Shown: positions 8,395 to 17,495, numbered from the stretch's first letter. The stretch is DNA of 64,000 nucleotides from Bin80 sp965220365 (GCA_965220365.1 OZ244823.1:1550001-1614000); one strand, 5' to 3'. The notes: generated by a model from the sequence alone, not told the origin. Translations and numbers: made by a program.

Positions 8395-8997
8395 ATGGCC
8401 CGTTACAGAGGACCAAAACAGAAGATTGCACGGCGGTTTAATGAACCGCTTTTTGGTCCCAGTAAATCACTGGAGCGCAAGCCGAATCCGCCGGGACAGC
8501 ACGGCCAGAAACGGCGTCGTCGTGAAAGTGAGTATGCTGTTCAGTTAAAAGAAAAGCAGAAAGCAAAGCATATTTATGGGGTTCTGGAACGGCAGTTCAA
8601 GAACCTGTTTGAAAAGGCTGCCCGCAAGAAGGGGGTGACTGGTGAGAATTTGCTCCGGTTTCTGGAGGCACGTTTGGATAATACGGTCTTCAGATTCGGG
8701 TTTGGTTCAACCCGGCGGCAGGCACGGCAGATGGTCACGCATGGGCACATCCTGGTCAATGGCCAAGTTGTGGATATCCCCTCCTATCAGCTGCGCCCAG
8801 GAGATATTGTTTCGGTGCGGCCGCGGAGTCGACAAAACCCCGTATTTAGTGAAAATATAAAAAAGAACCGCCGCGTGTTTTCGTGGCTGGAAACAGATCG
8901 GAGGGCATTGAGCGGGAAGTTTCTAGATTTCCCTGAGCGCTCTGATATACCGGAGAATATTCGGGAACAGTTGATCGTAGAGCTCTACTCTAAGTAA
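8395..8997 (+). CDS. rpsD: 30S ribosomal protein S4, zinc-free form
   Basis: 200 residues: N-terminal MARYRGPKQKIARRFNEPLF, then PPGQHGQKRRRRESEYAVQL, and the S4 RNA-binding domain RLDNTVFRFGFGSTRRQARQMVTHGHILVNG. The cysteine cluster of zinc-binding S4 is absent from the N-terminus. S4 nucleates 16S 5'-domain assembly; in E. coli it also represses the alpha operon, but no such structure was identified here. Confidence 0.97.
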   Translation: MARYRGPKQKIARRFNEPLFGPSKSLERKPNPPGQHGQKRRRRESEYAVQLKEKQKAKHIYGVLERQFKNLFEKAARKKGVTGENLLRFLEARLDNTVFRFGFGSTRRQARQMVTHGHILVNGQVVDIPSYQLRPGDIVSVRPRSRQNPVFSENIKKNRRVFSWLETDRRALSGKFLDFPERSDIPENIREQLIVELYSK

Positions 8998-9021
8998 TCA
9001 ACTGTGATTTTTTGAACTCAA

Positions 9022-10017
9022 TTGTTGAATATGAGCAGACACGGAATTCAAATGCCGGCGGGGGTTCTGACGGAAGAGGTGACCCCCACCTTTACACGGT
9101 TTGTAATTCAACCTCTTGAACGTGGGTTTGGCCAGACGATCGGCAACTCTCTCAGGCGGGTTCTACTTTCCTCGCTTCAGGGGACAGTGATCACTGCGGT
9201 GAAGATTGATGGGGTGCAACACGAATTCTCGACGATTCAGGGAGTTGCTGAGGATGTATCCGATATCATCTTGAATCTCAAGGGGGTTCGTTTCAGGCCA
9301 ATGGATTTTGCGAGTGGATTGATCAACTTAAAGATCAAGGGTCCCGGCACTTGGACGGCCCAGGATATTGGTGAAGCCACGAATGACTATCAGGTGTTGA
9401 ACCCGGACCATCATATTGCTACACTCTCTGAGGGAGTGGATTTCGGTGTCGAACTTCGGGTAGAGACGGGTCGTCGATATGTCCCGGCCAATGAGAACAA
9501 GCGGGACACGGATCCAATAGGGGTGATTGCTCTGGATGCGGTCTATACTCCGATCAAGAGTGTTCGTGTTACTGTGAAGCCTACTCGTGTGGGGCAGCGT
9601 GTAGATTATGAGCGATTGGAATTGGAAGTTGCTACTGATGGTTCGATTGTTCCACAGAATGCTTTGAAGGAGGCTTCCAGCATCCTGAAAGATCATATTA
9701 ATCCGTTTATAGACATGGATTATGTTGAGGTGCCGACCATTGAATCGTCGAGAATAGATTTCGATATTCTGCAGATCCAAGAGCAGCTTGAAATGAGTGT
9801 CGACACCCTTCCATTGTCCGTTCGTGCAAAGAATTGTCTGAAGGCTGCGAACATCGAAACGATCAGAGATTTGGTCAGTCACGATGAAGCGACCATGCTG
9901 AAGTTCCGTAACTTTGGAAATAAGTCTCTGAAAGAACTTTCAGCTTTGCTTGCAGAACGTGGCTTGAGTTTTGATATGGATCTTTCACGGATTGCTCCTG
10001 GACCGGCTGCTTCTTAG
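9022..10017 (+). CDS. rpoA: RNA polymerase alpha subunit
   Basis: 331 residues from a TTG at 9022, or 328 from the ATG at 9031, which I consider the likelier start. The N-terminal dimerisation domain contains EPLERGFGQTIGNSLRRVLL (here QPLERGFGQT...), and the C-terminal DNA-binding domain contains LPLSVRAKNCLKAANIETI and KFRNFGNKSLKEL, the helix-hairpin-helix element that contacts UP elements and activators. A linker separates the domains near residue 240. It sits between rpsD and rplQ. Confidence 0.97.
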   Translation: MLNMSRHGIQMPAGVLTEEVTPTFTRFVIQPLERGFGQTIGNSLRRVLLSSLQGTVITAVKIDGVQHEFSTIQGVAEDVSDIILNLKGVRFRPMDFASGLINLKIKGPGTWTAQDIGEATNDYQVLNPDHHIATLSEGVDFGVELRVETGRRYVPANENKRDTDPIGVIALDAVYTPIKSVRVTVKPTRVGQRVDYERLELEVATDGSIVPQNALKEASSILKDHINPFIDMDYVEVPTIESSRIDFDILQIQEQLEMSVDTLPLSVRAKNCLKAANIETIRDLVSHDEATMLKFRNFGNKSLKELSALLAERGLSFDMDLSRIAPGPAAS

Positions 10018-10029
10018 TCAGCTACTAAA

Positions 10030-10914
10030 ATGAGACACGCCAAGAAGGGATACAAGCTCAGTCGGACTGCCTCGCATCGCAAGGCAACTTTGGCGGCACT
10101 TTCCGGGGCGCTGATTCGACATAAACGGATCACGACAACCCTAACGAAAGCCAAGGCGCTGCGCATCTACGTCGAGCCATTGATCACACGGGCTCGTGTA
10201 GATACGACGCATAATCGCCGAGAGGTCTTTCGTCATCTGATGGATAAGGCGGCGGTGACAGAACTCTTTGATGAGATTTCTGAGAAGGTAGGTGACCGGC
10301 CTGGTGGTTACACCCGGGTCCTTCGGTTGGGACAGCGTCAAGGGGATGCTGCAGAAATGGCCGTGATTGAACTGGTGGACTATAACGACTCGGTTGCCGA
10401 AACCGGTCGAACACGTCGCCGTCGCACACGCCGAGGAGGTCGGCGTAGAGGCCCGACCTCCCGGCAGGTAGAAGTTGCTGATGCAGCAACTATTTCTTCG
10501 CCTGTTGAGGCAGAAGATACCGCACCGGACATAGAAGACGCATCAGCAGAGGATACTGCCCCCGAAGTAGAAGATGTATCAGTAGAGGATGCCGCACCAG
10601 AGGCAGAAGATGTTTCGGCAGAGGACACCGAACCAGAGGCAGAAGATATTTCGGCAGAGGATACTGTCCCCGAGGTAGAAGATGCATCGGCAGAGGATGC
10701 TGAGCCAGAAGCGGAAGACGTATCGACAGAGGATGCCGAACCAGAGGTAGAAGATGCATCGGCAGAGGATGCCGAACCAGAGGCGGAAGACGCATCGACA
10801 GAGGATGCCGAACCAGAGGTAGAAGATGCACCATCGGCGGATGATGCCGAGAACTCTGCCGAGCCCGAGTCGGATCAATCGGCAACTGGCGGAAAAGAGA
10901 GTACGCCATCGTAG
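10030..10914 (+). CDS. rplQ: 50S ribosomal protein L17 with long acidic repeat tail
   Basis: 294 residues, about 2.4 times the usual 116-130. Residues 1-118 are a normal L17 (MRHAKKGYKLSRTASHRKA, then GGYTRVLRLGQRQGDAAEMA). A short arginine-rich linker (RTRRRRTRRGGRRRG) follows. From about residue 160 there are nine copies of a 12-residue unit of the type SAEDAEPEVEDA, almost entirely E, D, A, P, S, T and V. The tail is predicted to be disordered and highly negative. Extended L17 proteins occur in some Bacteroidota/Rhodothermota, but the repeat tail itself has no known role that I can name. Confidence 0.95.
   Translation: MRHAKKGYKLSRTASHRKATLAALSGALIRHKRITTTLTKAKALRIYVEPLITRARVDTTHNRREVFRHLMDKAAVTELFDEISEKVGDRPGGYTRVLRLGQRQGDAAEMAVIELVDYNDSVAETGRTRRRRTRRGGRRRGPTSRQVEVADAATISSPVEAEDTAPDIEDASAEDTAPEVEDVSVEDAAPEAEDVSAEDTEPEAEDISAEDTVPEVEDASAEDAEPEAEDVSTEDAEPEVEDASAEDAEPEAEDASTEDAEPEVEDAPSADDAENSAEPESDQSATGGKESTPS
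10507..10830 (+). repeat. 36-bp tandem repeat inside rplQ, nine copies
   Basis: 324 bases equal nine in-frame copies of a 36-base unit encoding a 12-residue acidic repeat. Copies differ at a few codons (EAED or EVED, SAED or STED, DAEP, DTAP or DTVP), and the later copies are the most alike, which suggests recent slippage or unequal exchange. Because the unit is a multiple of three, copy-number change would not shift the frame. Confidence 0.9.
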
Positions 10915-10949
10915 GAATCGTACTTTCCGTACATTGGTAAAAAATCATC

Positions 10950-10984
10950 AACCCGCTCGGAAATTGATCCCAGCGGGTTTTTTT
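10950..10984 (+). terminator. Rho-independent terminator of the ribosomal superoperon
   Basis: An 8-bp perfect stem AACCCGCT (10950-10957) and AGCGGGTT (10972-10979) is followed by an uninterrupted run of T through 10984. It lies 36 bases after the rplQ stop and before the Rel gene, so it ends the long operon. Confidence 0.85.
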
Positions 10985-10994
10985 GCGTTTGCAT

Positions 10995-11000
10995 TATAAT
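10995..11000 (+). promoter_or_regulatory. Possible -10 element for the Rel/SpoT gene
   Basis: A perfect TATAAT lies just after the superoperon terminator and 32 bases before the ATG at 11033. No good -35 hexamer is present at the usual spacing, and promoters in this group may not follow the E. coli consensus. The placement is suggestive only. Confidence 0.3.
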
Positions 11001-11032
11001 TGCAACACAAGTGGGTAGATTGTGCCGCCAAG

Positions 11033-13261
11033 ATGTTGGAAGCCTCGGGAATTCTTCAGGAACTTGATATCGCAATTGCAGAGCCATACGGGCAGCAATT
11101 GGATGACCTGATTGCGGACTGTCATCAGTACCTCCCCGTTGTTGATGAGGCAATGATTCGGCGGGCCTTTAAGCTCAGTTATTGGGCCCACAGAAATGAC
11201 ATACGCGCATCCGGCGAACTCTACATCTCACACCCACTCGAAGTTGCCCGTATTGTCGCCCGGGAAATTCGATTGGATGACACGAGTGTTGGTGCTGCAC
11301 TCCTGCATGATGTGGTAGAGGATACCGACCTCACCATTGAAATTCTGCAGGCAGAGTTCGGCGAACAGATGGCTCTGTTGATTGATGGGCTAACTAAGAT
11401 TCGTGGTATCTACGCGAACCGCGCCCTTGGGCAGGCTGAGAATGTCCGTAAGCTCATCCTGTCTATGGCCCAGGATGTACGTGTGATTTTTGTAAAATTC
11501 GCCGACCGCCTGCACAACATGAAGACGATAGAGTCGCTTCCTCCGGCTAAGCAACTCAAGATTGCTACGGAAACATTACGTCTGTTTGCACCTCTGGCCC
11601 ACCGTTTTGGATTGCAACGCATCAAAAGCGAATTGGAGGACTTGGCCCTTAAAGTTCTTGAGCCAGAGGCATATTCTGCAATCGTTTCTGGACTCAAGAG
11701 TAGCAGGCAGCAACGGGAGGCGCACGTCCGCAGCTTCATTGAACCGCTCAGTACCAGCCTTCGTCAGCAAGGATTTGATTTTGAAATCAAGGGACGATCC
11801 AAGAACCTGTATTCGATTTTTCGAAAGATGCAGGCCCAAAATAAACCGTTGCAGGAAATTTATGATGTATTTGCAATTCGGATAGTATTAAAAACTGCCG
11901 GGGGAAAAGGGAAAGAAGATTGCTGGCGGGTATACTCTATCGTGACAGACCTATATAAACCAATACCTGAGCGCTTTAGAGATTTCATTTCCGTGCCCAA
12001 ATCGAACGGGTACCAAAGCCTGCATACGACGGTACTGGATTCGGATGGACATCGAATAGAGGTTCAGATTCGAACGCAGGAAATGCACGAAATCGCTGAG
12101 CGTGGTGTAGCTGCACACTGGAAATACAAGGAGGGAGTGGATGGAATGGATGCCAAGATGGATCAATTCCTCACCTGGGTTCATGATCTTATGGAGAACC
12201 CGGATGCGGAACAGGCAACGGAATTTGTCCAGGAGTTCAGCCTGGATCTCTATACGGACGAGATTTATGTGTTCACTCCAAGAGGAGATCTGAAAGCACT
12301 CCCCAAGGGGGCGACACCAGTAGATTTTGCATTCCAGATTCATACTGATATTGGGTTCCATTGTATTGGTGCCAAAGTTAATGGCAAGATGGTACCCTTA
12401 TCGCACAAGCTCAGGAGCGGCGATCAGGTTGAGATTATTACGTCGAAGAAGATCACGGCAAACCCGGGATGGATCAAGTTTGTGGTCACGCACAAGGCGC
12501 GAAGCCGTATCCGTCATCGCATTAATGAGGAACGCCGGGAGGCCGTACGGTATGGGCGGAAACTTTGGGAGAAAAAAGCGAAGCGTGCAAGGATTTCACT
12601 AACGGAAGATGAACTCATACAGCTGGCATCTCAATTTAATTATTCGACGTCGGCACAGATGTTTTATGAGATTTCTTCCGGTCTTCTGGATGTACAGGAT
12701 CTCATCCAGTATCTACGCACGGGAGATTCCCCCGACCTTGATGAAGAGATTGAAGTTTCGCCGGAACCCTCCGTTTCCTTTCTTGAACACGCGCAGGACC
12801 GCGGTGCTGAGGCACTACTTATCAATGGAGAGCGCATTCGAGGCTTGGCAACGGTGTATGCTTCGTGCTGTAACCCGATTCCAGGTGACTCAGTCTTTGG
12901 ATATACAAGTAAAGCCGGTTCCATAAATATCCATCGTACAGGTTGTCGGAATGCGGCACATTTACTGGTAAATCACCCAGATCGCATCCAGTCGTGTACA
13001 TGGAGCCGGCAGAAAGATGTACGGTTTGTTGTCGGGCTTCGTGTCATTGGAGAGGATCGGGTCGGCATTATTCATGATTTGACCACGGTCATTTCCAGAA
13101 ACCTGAAGACGAATATCCTGTCCATCACGGTGAAGACCGAGGATGGCTTTTTTGAGGGTACGATTATCCTTCAGGTCAGTGATCTGCAGCATCTCAAACG
13201 TCTGATTGAGCGTGTCAAACGAGTTGACAACATCCGCGGTGTCTATCGTTTTGAAGAATAA
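11033..13261 (+). CDS. Bifunctional (p)ppGpp synthetase/hydrolase, RelA/SpoT family
   Basis: 742 residues from the ATG at 11033. Domains in order: HD hydrolase with H92-D93 in LLHDVVEDT; synthetase with GRSKNLYSIFRKM from residue 254 and SNGYQSLHTTV from 324; TGS from about 410 (IYVFTPRGDLKALPKGATP); and a C-terminal ACT domain from about 664. An intact HD motif plus synthetase motifs implies both synthesis and hydrolysis of the stringent-response alarmone. The frame extends to a TTG at 11000, but that codon overlaps a TATAAT, so the ATG is preferred. The 3' end overlaps ruvX. Confidence 0.93.
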   Translation: MLEASGILQELDIAIAEPYGQQLDDLIADCHQYLPVVDEAMIRRAFKLSYWAHRNDIRASGELYISHPLEVARIVAREIRLDDTSVGAALLHDVVEDTDLTIEILQAEFGEQMALLIDGLTKIRGIYANRALGQAENVRKLILSMAQDVRVIFVKFADRLHNMKTIESLPPAKQLKIATETLRLFAPLAHRFGLQRIKSELEDLALKVLEPEAYSAIVSGLKSSRQQREAHVRSFIEPLSTSLRQQGFDFEIKGRSKNLYSIFRKMQAQNKPLQEIYDVFAIRIVLKTAGGKGKEDCWRVYSIVTDLYKPIPERFRDFISVPKSNGYQSLHTTVLDSDGHRIEVQIRTQEMHEIAERGVAAHWKYKEGVDGMDAKMDQFLTWVHDLMENPDAEQATEFVQEFSLDLYTDEIYVFTPRGDLKALPKGATPVDFAFQIHTDIGFHCIGAKVNGKMVPLSHKLRSGDQVEIITSKKITANPGWIKFVVTHKARSRIRHRINEERREAVRYGRKLWEKKAKRARISLTEDELIQLASQFNYSTSAQMFYEISSGLLDVQDLIQYLRTGDSPDLDEEIEVSPEPSVSFLEHAQDRGAEALLINGERIRGLATVYASCCNPIPGDSVFGYTSKAGSINIHRTGCRNAAHLLVNHPDRIQSCTWSRQKDVRFVVGLRVIGEDRVGIIHDLTTVISRNLKTNILSITVKTEDGFFEGTIILQVSDLQHLKRLIERVKRVDNIRGVYRFEE

Positions 13262-13694
13262 GGGAATCCAAATACCTCCGCGGATTGTGTCTGTAGATTA
13301 CGGGACCAAGCGAGTTGGGTTGTCGGTGGCGGACCCGCTGCATCTGTTTGCACAACCTCTGGATACCTGTAGCCCTGAATCTTCCATAGAGAAGCTGATT
13401 TCTCTTCATGAGAGGGAGTCCATCCGTGCGATCGTGATTGGCTGGCCTTTAAACGAAGATGGGACGGAAGGGAAAGCCACTCGGCGTGTGAATCGGTATA
13501 TTCATCAACTGCATAGATACCTGCCTGATGTGGAAATCATACGCTGGGATGAGCGTTATACCTCAGAGGAAGCCAAATCTCGGCTGGCCGGTTGGCATGG
13601 TAAAAAGGGACAGGGGAGCGTTGATCAGGTTGCAGCCTGTATCATCCTGCAGGAATATCTGGACTCAATTTCCGAAACCACCGGACTCAATTGA
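13251..13694 (+). CDS. ruvX: Putative pre-16S rRNA nuclease / Holliday junction resolvase, YqgF/RuvX family
   Basis: About 147 residues with an RNase H-like fold. Visible are SVDYGTKRVGLSVADP near the N-terminus (first catalytic Asp), VIGWPLNEDGTEGKA in the middle, and DERYTSEEAKSRL plus the SVDQVAACIILQEYL C-terminus with the last acidic residue. The family processes the 5' end of 16S rRNA and has been proposed as a resolvase. There is no ATG: TTG codons at 13251 and 13206 are candidates, both overlapping the Rel gene. The shorter start is nearer family length. Confidence 0.88.
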   Translation: MKNKGIQIPPRIVSVDYGTKRVGLSVADPLHLFAQPLDTCSPESSIEKLISLHERESIRAIVIGWPLNEDGTEGKATRRVNRYIHQLHRYLPDVEIIRWDERYTSEEAKSRLAGWHGKKGQGSVDQVAACIILQEYLDSISETTGLN

Positions 13695-13723
13695 CGTACG
13701 CACAGAAAAACCATAATTTGAAT

Positions 13724-14326
13724 ATGCGTAACCCAAGTACATTGATATTAATCGTAGTTATTCTGCTCGTGGGCTTTGCAGGCTGTGCAGGTTGTGGAAC
13801 CTACAATAATCTGATTGGCCAGGAAGAGGCAGTTGAAGAAGCCTGGGGCAATGTTCAAACCGCGTATCAGCGGAGGGCAGACCTGATTCCGAATCTCGTA
13901 AGTACAGTGCAGGCTGCTGGGGATTTTGAGCAGGAAACGCTGCAGGCCGTCACTGAGGCACGCGCTCGAGCGACATCAATCAATGTGTCTGCAGATGATC
14001 TTCGTGATCCCGCGAGTCTGGCACAATTCCAACAGGCACAATCCCAATTGTCAGGCGCTCTGGGTAGATTGCTGGTGGTCAGCGAGAATTACCCGCAGTT
14101 GCAGGCGACAGCGGGATTCCGTGATCTACAGGTACAATTAGAAGGGACGGAAAATCGTATCAATACCGCGCGTACACGCTACAACGGTGCCGTACGATCC
14201 TATAATACAGCAATCCGCCAATTCCCTGCAGCTGTCTTTGCCGGTATGTTCGGACACAGCCGCAGATCTTCATTCGAAGCGGAGAGTGGTGCACAAGATG
14301 CACCTGAGGTTGATTTTGATTCGTAG
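13724..14326 (+). CDS. lemA: LemA family protein
   Basis: 200 residues: an N-terminal hydrophobic segment LILIVVILLVGFAGCAGCGTY (possibly a lipobox ending in Cys) followed by the LemA coiled-coil domain with EEAVEEAWGNVQTAYQRRADLIPNLVSTV and the C-terminal YNTAIRQFPAAVFAGMFG. The function of LemA is not established; the gene typically pairs with a TPM-domain gene, as here. The ATG at 13724 gives a proper signal segment; an upstream in-frame start adds 11 unrelated residues. Confidence 0.93.
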   Translation: MRNPSTLILIVVILLVGFAGCAGCGTYNNLIGQEEAVEEAWGNVQTAYQRRADLIPNLVSTVQAAGDFEQETLQAVTEARARATSINVSADDLRDPASLAQFQQAQSQLSGALGRLLVVSENYPQLQATAGFRDLQVQLEGTENRINTARTRYNGAVRSYNTAIRQFPAAVFAGMFGHSRRSSFEAESGAQDAPEVDFDS

Positions 14327-15110
14327 GTGCAGCATCAAAAACTGGATTCTCCTTATTGTATTAGTTGTTACTCCTCAGCAAATCCTAGCTCAGCAGCAGA
14401 GGATTGTTGTGGACGATGCCGGGATCCTGACTGCACAGGAGGAAGAGCGGTTGTCCCTTGTATTACGATCATATGAGAACAGCACCTCGAATCAAATTGC
14501 GATACGTACGCTTCAATCACTAGAGGGGCAGGATATAGCCGAGTATGCAACGGAATTGGGTCAATCTCTTGGAGTCGGTCAGTCAGAGACGGATAATGGC
14601 GTCCTGATCGTTGTCAGTACTGGTGATCGCTCCGTATTCATTGCAGTTGGGTATGGTTTGGAAGGGGCCATTCCCGATGTGTTGGCCGGCCGCATTGTAC
14701 GCGATATTATCGTGCCGGATTTTCGAGAAGGTAGATACTACGCTGGTTTGGTCAGTGCGGTAGATGCAATCATGCTAGCTGCGGCAGGTGAATACACGGC
14801 CGAATCCTTACCACCTAGACAATCTTCAAAACGAAGTGGTGATTGGGGTGGGAGAATCCTATTTTTGATGATTGTGGTGTTCGCAATTGTAATGTCAACT
14901 CGAAACAGAGGGAGAGGTGGTGGCCATAGGCGTCACTACGGTGATGATGGTTTGATTCCACTCATGTTTCTGTTAGGACATGCCAGCGGTCGTGGTGGCG
15001 GTGGCTTTGGTGGAAGTGGCTTTGGTGGGGGTGGCGGCTTTGGAGGTGGCTTTGGTGGTGGTTTCGGAGGAGGAGGTTTTGGCGGAGGAGGTGCTGGCGG
15101 AAGCTGGTAA
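14298..15110 (+). CDS. TPM-domain membrane protein with Gly-rich tail
   Basis: 270 residues: a signal or anchor near residues 14-32, a TPM domain (about 35-165; IVVDDAGILTAQEEERLS, DNGVLIVVSTGDRSVFIAVGYGLEGAIPD), a transmembrane helix near residues 190-207, and a tail made almost only of Gly, Phe and Ser. This layout matches YgcG/TPM proteins, which accompany LemA; a role in membrane-protein turnover or photosystem repair is known only for distant relatives. The start overlaps lemA by 29 bases. Confidence 0.9.
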   Translation: MHLRLILIRRCSIKNWILLIVLVVTPQQILAQQQRIVVDDAGILTAQEEERLSLVLRSYENSTSNQIAIRTLQSLEGQDIAEYATELGQSLGVGQSETDNGVLIVVSTGDRSVFIAVGYGLEGAIPDVLAGRIVRDIIVPDFREGRYYAGLVSAVDAIMLAAAGEYTAESLPPRQSSKRSGDWGGRILFLMIVVFAIVMSTRNRGRGGGHRRHYGDDGLIPLMFLLGHASGRGGGGFGGSGFGGGGGFGGGFGGGFGGGGFGGGGAGGSW

Positions 15111-15175
15111 ACACGAATCGATCCGAGAGGAGGATCACGGTTCTTAAACTTTGACCCTCAGGCAATCTGAACCAC

Positions 15176-15490
15176 ATGGATCGAATAAAATTACTTTTAG
15201 ATCTCCATGAGGCGGATCCATCGGATCCATTTACCCTGTTTGCTCTCGGATTCGAGTACCAGAAACAGGGGCTGTTAGAAAAAGCTTTGAAGTGGTATAG
15301 AGCCACTTTGTCGGTCGATAAAGACTATACAGGAGTCTACTATCACTTAGGGAAGTTGTACATAGAGTTAGGCCGCCCAGGGGATGCTGAACAGATGTAC
15401 AGGGAGGGGATCTCGGTTTGTAGTCAATTACAAGCACTCAAAGATCGTGCAGAATTACAGCAGGCATTGATGGAATTGGATAATGAGTGA
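15176..15490 (+). CDS. Small tetratricopeptide-repeat protein
   Basis: 104 residues with two TPR units (DPFTLFALGFEYQKQGLLEKALKWYRATLSVD and GVYYHLGKLYIELGRPGDAEQMYREGI). No signal peptide, so probably a cytoplasmic scaffold. It overlaps the following CPBP protease gene by 8 bases, suggesting coexpression. The specific partner is unknown. Confidence 0.85.
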   Translation: MDRIKLLLDLHEADPSDPFTLFALGFEYQKQGLLEKALKWYRATLSVDKDYTGVYYHLGKLYIELGRPGDAEQMYREGISVCSQLQALKDRAELQQALMELDNE

Positions 15491-16268
15491 AGACGATTTC
15501 CAGTATACAGACTCCGCAGAGCGTGCAGGTATCCAAGGGTATTTTCGGGCCACTCGTACGGCAACCTGGGGATTCCTGATGGCATTACCCCTTGTGATGC
15601 TCTATGAAGTGGGGATCATATGGGTCAACATGGGTAGAGATTCTCAGATCCGTATTTCTTCTGAGGGTGTGCTCAAAGGCATTTTTTCGAGAGTTGGACT
15701 TACCCATGAGCTCGTTTTACTTGGGATAGTTCTGATTATAGGGATTGGTATCATCGTTTGGGAACGGAAAAAGAAAGTTACGTTCAGTACTCGGTATCCT
15801 GGCTTGATCATTCTGGAGAGCATTGTTTATGCAATCGGTCTGGGATTTCTTGTTTCAGGGATTACGCAACTACTACTCTCTCCGTTGATGACTATTCAGG
15901 ATGGGGAAACCCATGGGATGGCGACGAACATAGTCCTTTCCCTCGGAGCCGGGATCTATGAGGAGTTGTTATTTCGGGTACTGATTGTAGGTGGAGCTTT
16001 TCTGGTGCTGAGGCTGATTTTTCCAGATCGGCGACGATTGATGTACGTCATTGCCGCAGTGATCGGCGCACTCAGTTTCAGCGCGATGCATCACTTTGGT
16101 GCCTATGGGGATCCTTGGGCACTGGATATATTTCTTTTCCGCGCAATCTTTGGATTGGTCTTTAGCATTGTCTTTTTGGTCCGCGGATTTGCCGTTGTTG
16201 CCTGGACACACGCGCTCTATGATGTCATGATATTTACGGGGCTTTTCTCGTTACTTGGGGAATCTTGA
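15483..16268 (+). CDS. CPBP family intramembrane metalloprotease
   Basis: 261 residues with about seven or eight hydrophobic segments. The CPBP (CAAX protease/Abi) motifs are all present: EELLFR (motif 1, EExxxR), SAMHHFG (motif 2, with a histidine) and HALYDVM (motif 3, HxxxD). Such proteins are membrane-embedded glutamic or metal-type proteases. The substrate is unknown. The gene overlaps the TPR gene and runs convergently toward an aminotransferase gene with only 6 bases between them. Confidence 0.9.
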   Translation: MSEDDFQYTDSAERAGIQGYFRATRTATWGFLMALPLVMLYEVGIIWVNMGRDSQIRISSEGVLKGIFSRVGLTHELVLLGIVLIIGIGIIVWERKKKVTFSTRYPGLIILESIVYAIGLGFLVSGITQLLLSPLMTIQDGETHGMATNIVLSLGAGIYEELLFRVLIVGGAFLVLRLIFPDRRRLMYVIAAVIGALSFSAMHHFGAYGDPWALDIFLFRAIFGLVFSIVFLVRGFAVVAWTHALYDVMIFTGLFSLLGES

Positions 16269-16274
16269 GCGAGG

Positions 16275-17495
16275 TCACGCCTTGAGTTTCTTCACGCCGG
16301 CAATCAGCCGGTCTACCTCTTCGCTACTGGTGTAGCAGGCAATTCCTGCCCGAATCAGCCCCTCAATCCCCAGTTTTTCAACAGTCGTGGTGGCGTAGAA
16401 ATCACCATGTGAAAGAAAGAGGCCGTGATGACTTAATTGTTTGCAGGCCTCTTCGGAGGTAACCCCCTGAACGGTAAAGCTCAAGGTGGGTGTGCGGGGT
16501 TGTGATGGCAATGGTCCATAACAGGTGACACCATCGATGTCGTATAATGCTTCCCATAAATGCTTGAAGAGCAGTTGGCTACGCTCATGAAGTATGCAGT
16601 AGGTGGATTCAAGTGCTGCACGCCGAGATTGGCCAGGAGTCAGAGATGCAAGAAAGTCAACCGCTGCAGCGGACCCGGCAATTCCCTCATGGCTTAGCGT
16701 GCCGGTTTCCAGGCGCTCTGGAGCTTCCGAACCCGCTGGCTTGAGGCGTGGGATATCCAGGAGTTCAAGTAGCTCATGACGGCCATAAAGTACTCCTGCA
16801 TGGGGGCCATAAAATTTGTAAGGAGAACAGGCAAAGAAGTCGCATCCGAGATCCTGCACATCACACAAAACATGCGGAGCATAATGCACCCCGTCCACAT
16901 ACGAAAGAATCTGGGATTCGTATGCCAGTTGGGTGATTGTTTTTATATCATGAATACTCCCCAGTGCATTTGATGCACCTCCCACCGCAATTAACTGGGT
17001 ACGTCCAGAGATCAGGCTTCGGAGGTGATCTAGATCCAGTTGTCCAGTATCAGGATTGAATTTTGCGGAGCGTATGACAAACCCGTGCTCCCGGGCGAGG
17101 TCCTTCCAGGGATCAATATTTGCGTGGTGGTCAAGATCAGTGATGAGTATTTCGTCCCCACGTTGCCAGGAGCGTCCCAAAGCGCGTGCGACGTGAAACG
17201 TGAGGGTGGTCATATTTTGACCAAACGCAATTTCTGTAGGCTGACAATGGAGGAAGTCGGCAAAGGCTTCACGAGCACGGTTTAGAATCGCATCTGTTTC
17301 GATGCTTGAAGGATATGCCCAATGTGTATTCGCATTGTGGTGGAGCAAATAATCTACGATGGCATCGGTTACCACCGTGGGCACCTGTGTCCCCCCCGGG
17401 CCATCGAAATAGGCGACCAAGTGTCCATTATGCTCACGTTGTAGCGCGGGAAAGGATTGGCGAATCGCCTCTGTTGAAATCGTTTCTTGATGCAT
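16275..17495 (-). CDS. Class V aminotransferase, cysteine desulfurase-like (VC1184 type)
   Basis: 406 residues, a PLP-dependent fold-type I enzyme. Seen are the N-terminal YFDGPGGTQVP, DLDHHANIDPW, SYVDGVHYAPH (the Asp contacts the pyridine nitrogen) and the PLP lysine K227 in CSPYKFYGPHAG. The sequence fits the cysteine desulfurase-like subfamily rather than IscS or SufS, because the C-terminal half lacks the usual RSG(S/H)xC cysteine loop (LSHGDFYAT occupies a similar place). Sulfur mobilisation is therefore uncertain. It is a single gene, convergent with the CPBP gene. Confidence 0.85.
   Translation of the reverse strand: MHQETISTEAIRQSFPALQREHNGHLVAYFDGPGGTQVPTVVTDAIVDYLLHHNANTHWAYPSSIETDAILNRAREAFADFLHCQPTEIAFGQNMTTLTFHVARALGRSWQRGDEILITDLDHHANIDPWKDLAREHGFVIRSAKFNPDTGQLDLDHLRSLISGRTQLIAVGGASNALGSIHDIKTITQLAYESQILSYVDGVHYAPHVLCDVQDLGCDFFACSPYKFYGPHAGVLYGRHELLELLDIPRLKPAGSEAPERLETGTLSHEGIAGSAAAVDFLASLTPGQSRRAALESTYCILHERSQLLFKHLWEALYDIDGVTCYGPLPSQPRTPTLSFTVQGVTSEEACKQLSHHGLFLSHGDFYATTTVEKLGIEGLIRAGIACYTSSEEVDRLIAGVKKLKA

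Noticed and set aside
10380..10951. Minus-strand frames opposite the L17 tail
   Set aside because: Their repetitive translations come from reading the antisense of the 36-base repeat; the plus-strand L17 frame explains the region.
11000..11032. TTG at 11000 as start of the Rel/SpoT gene
   Set aside because: The codon overlaps a TATAAT and the added residues are not needed by the HD domain; the ATG at 11033 is preferred.
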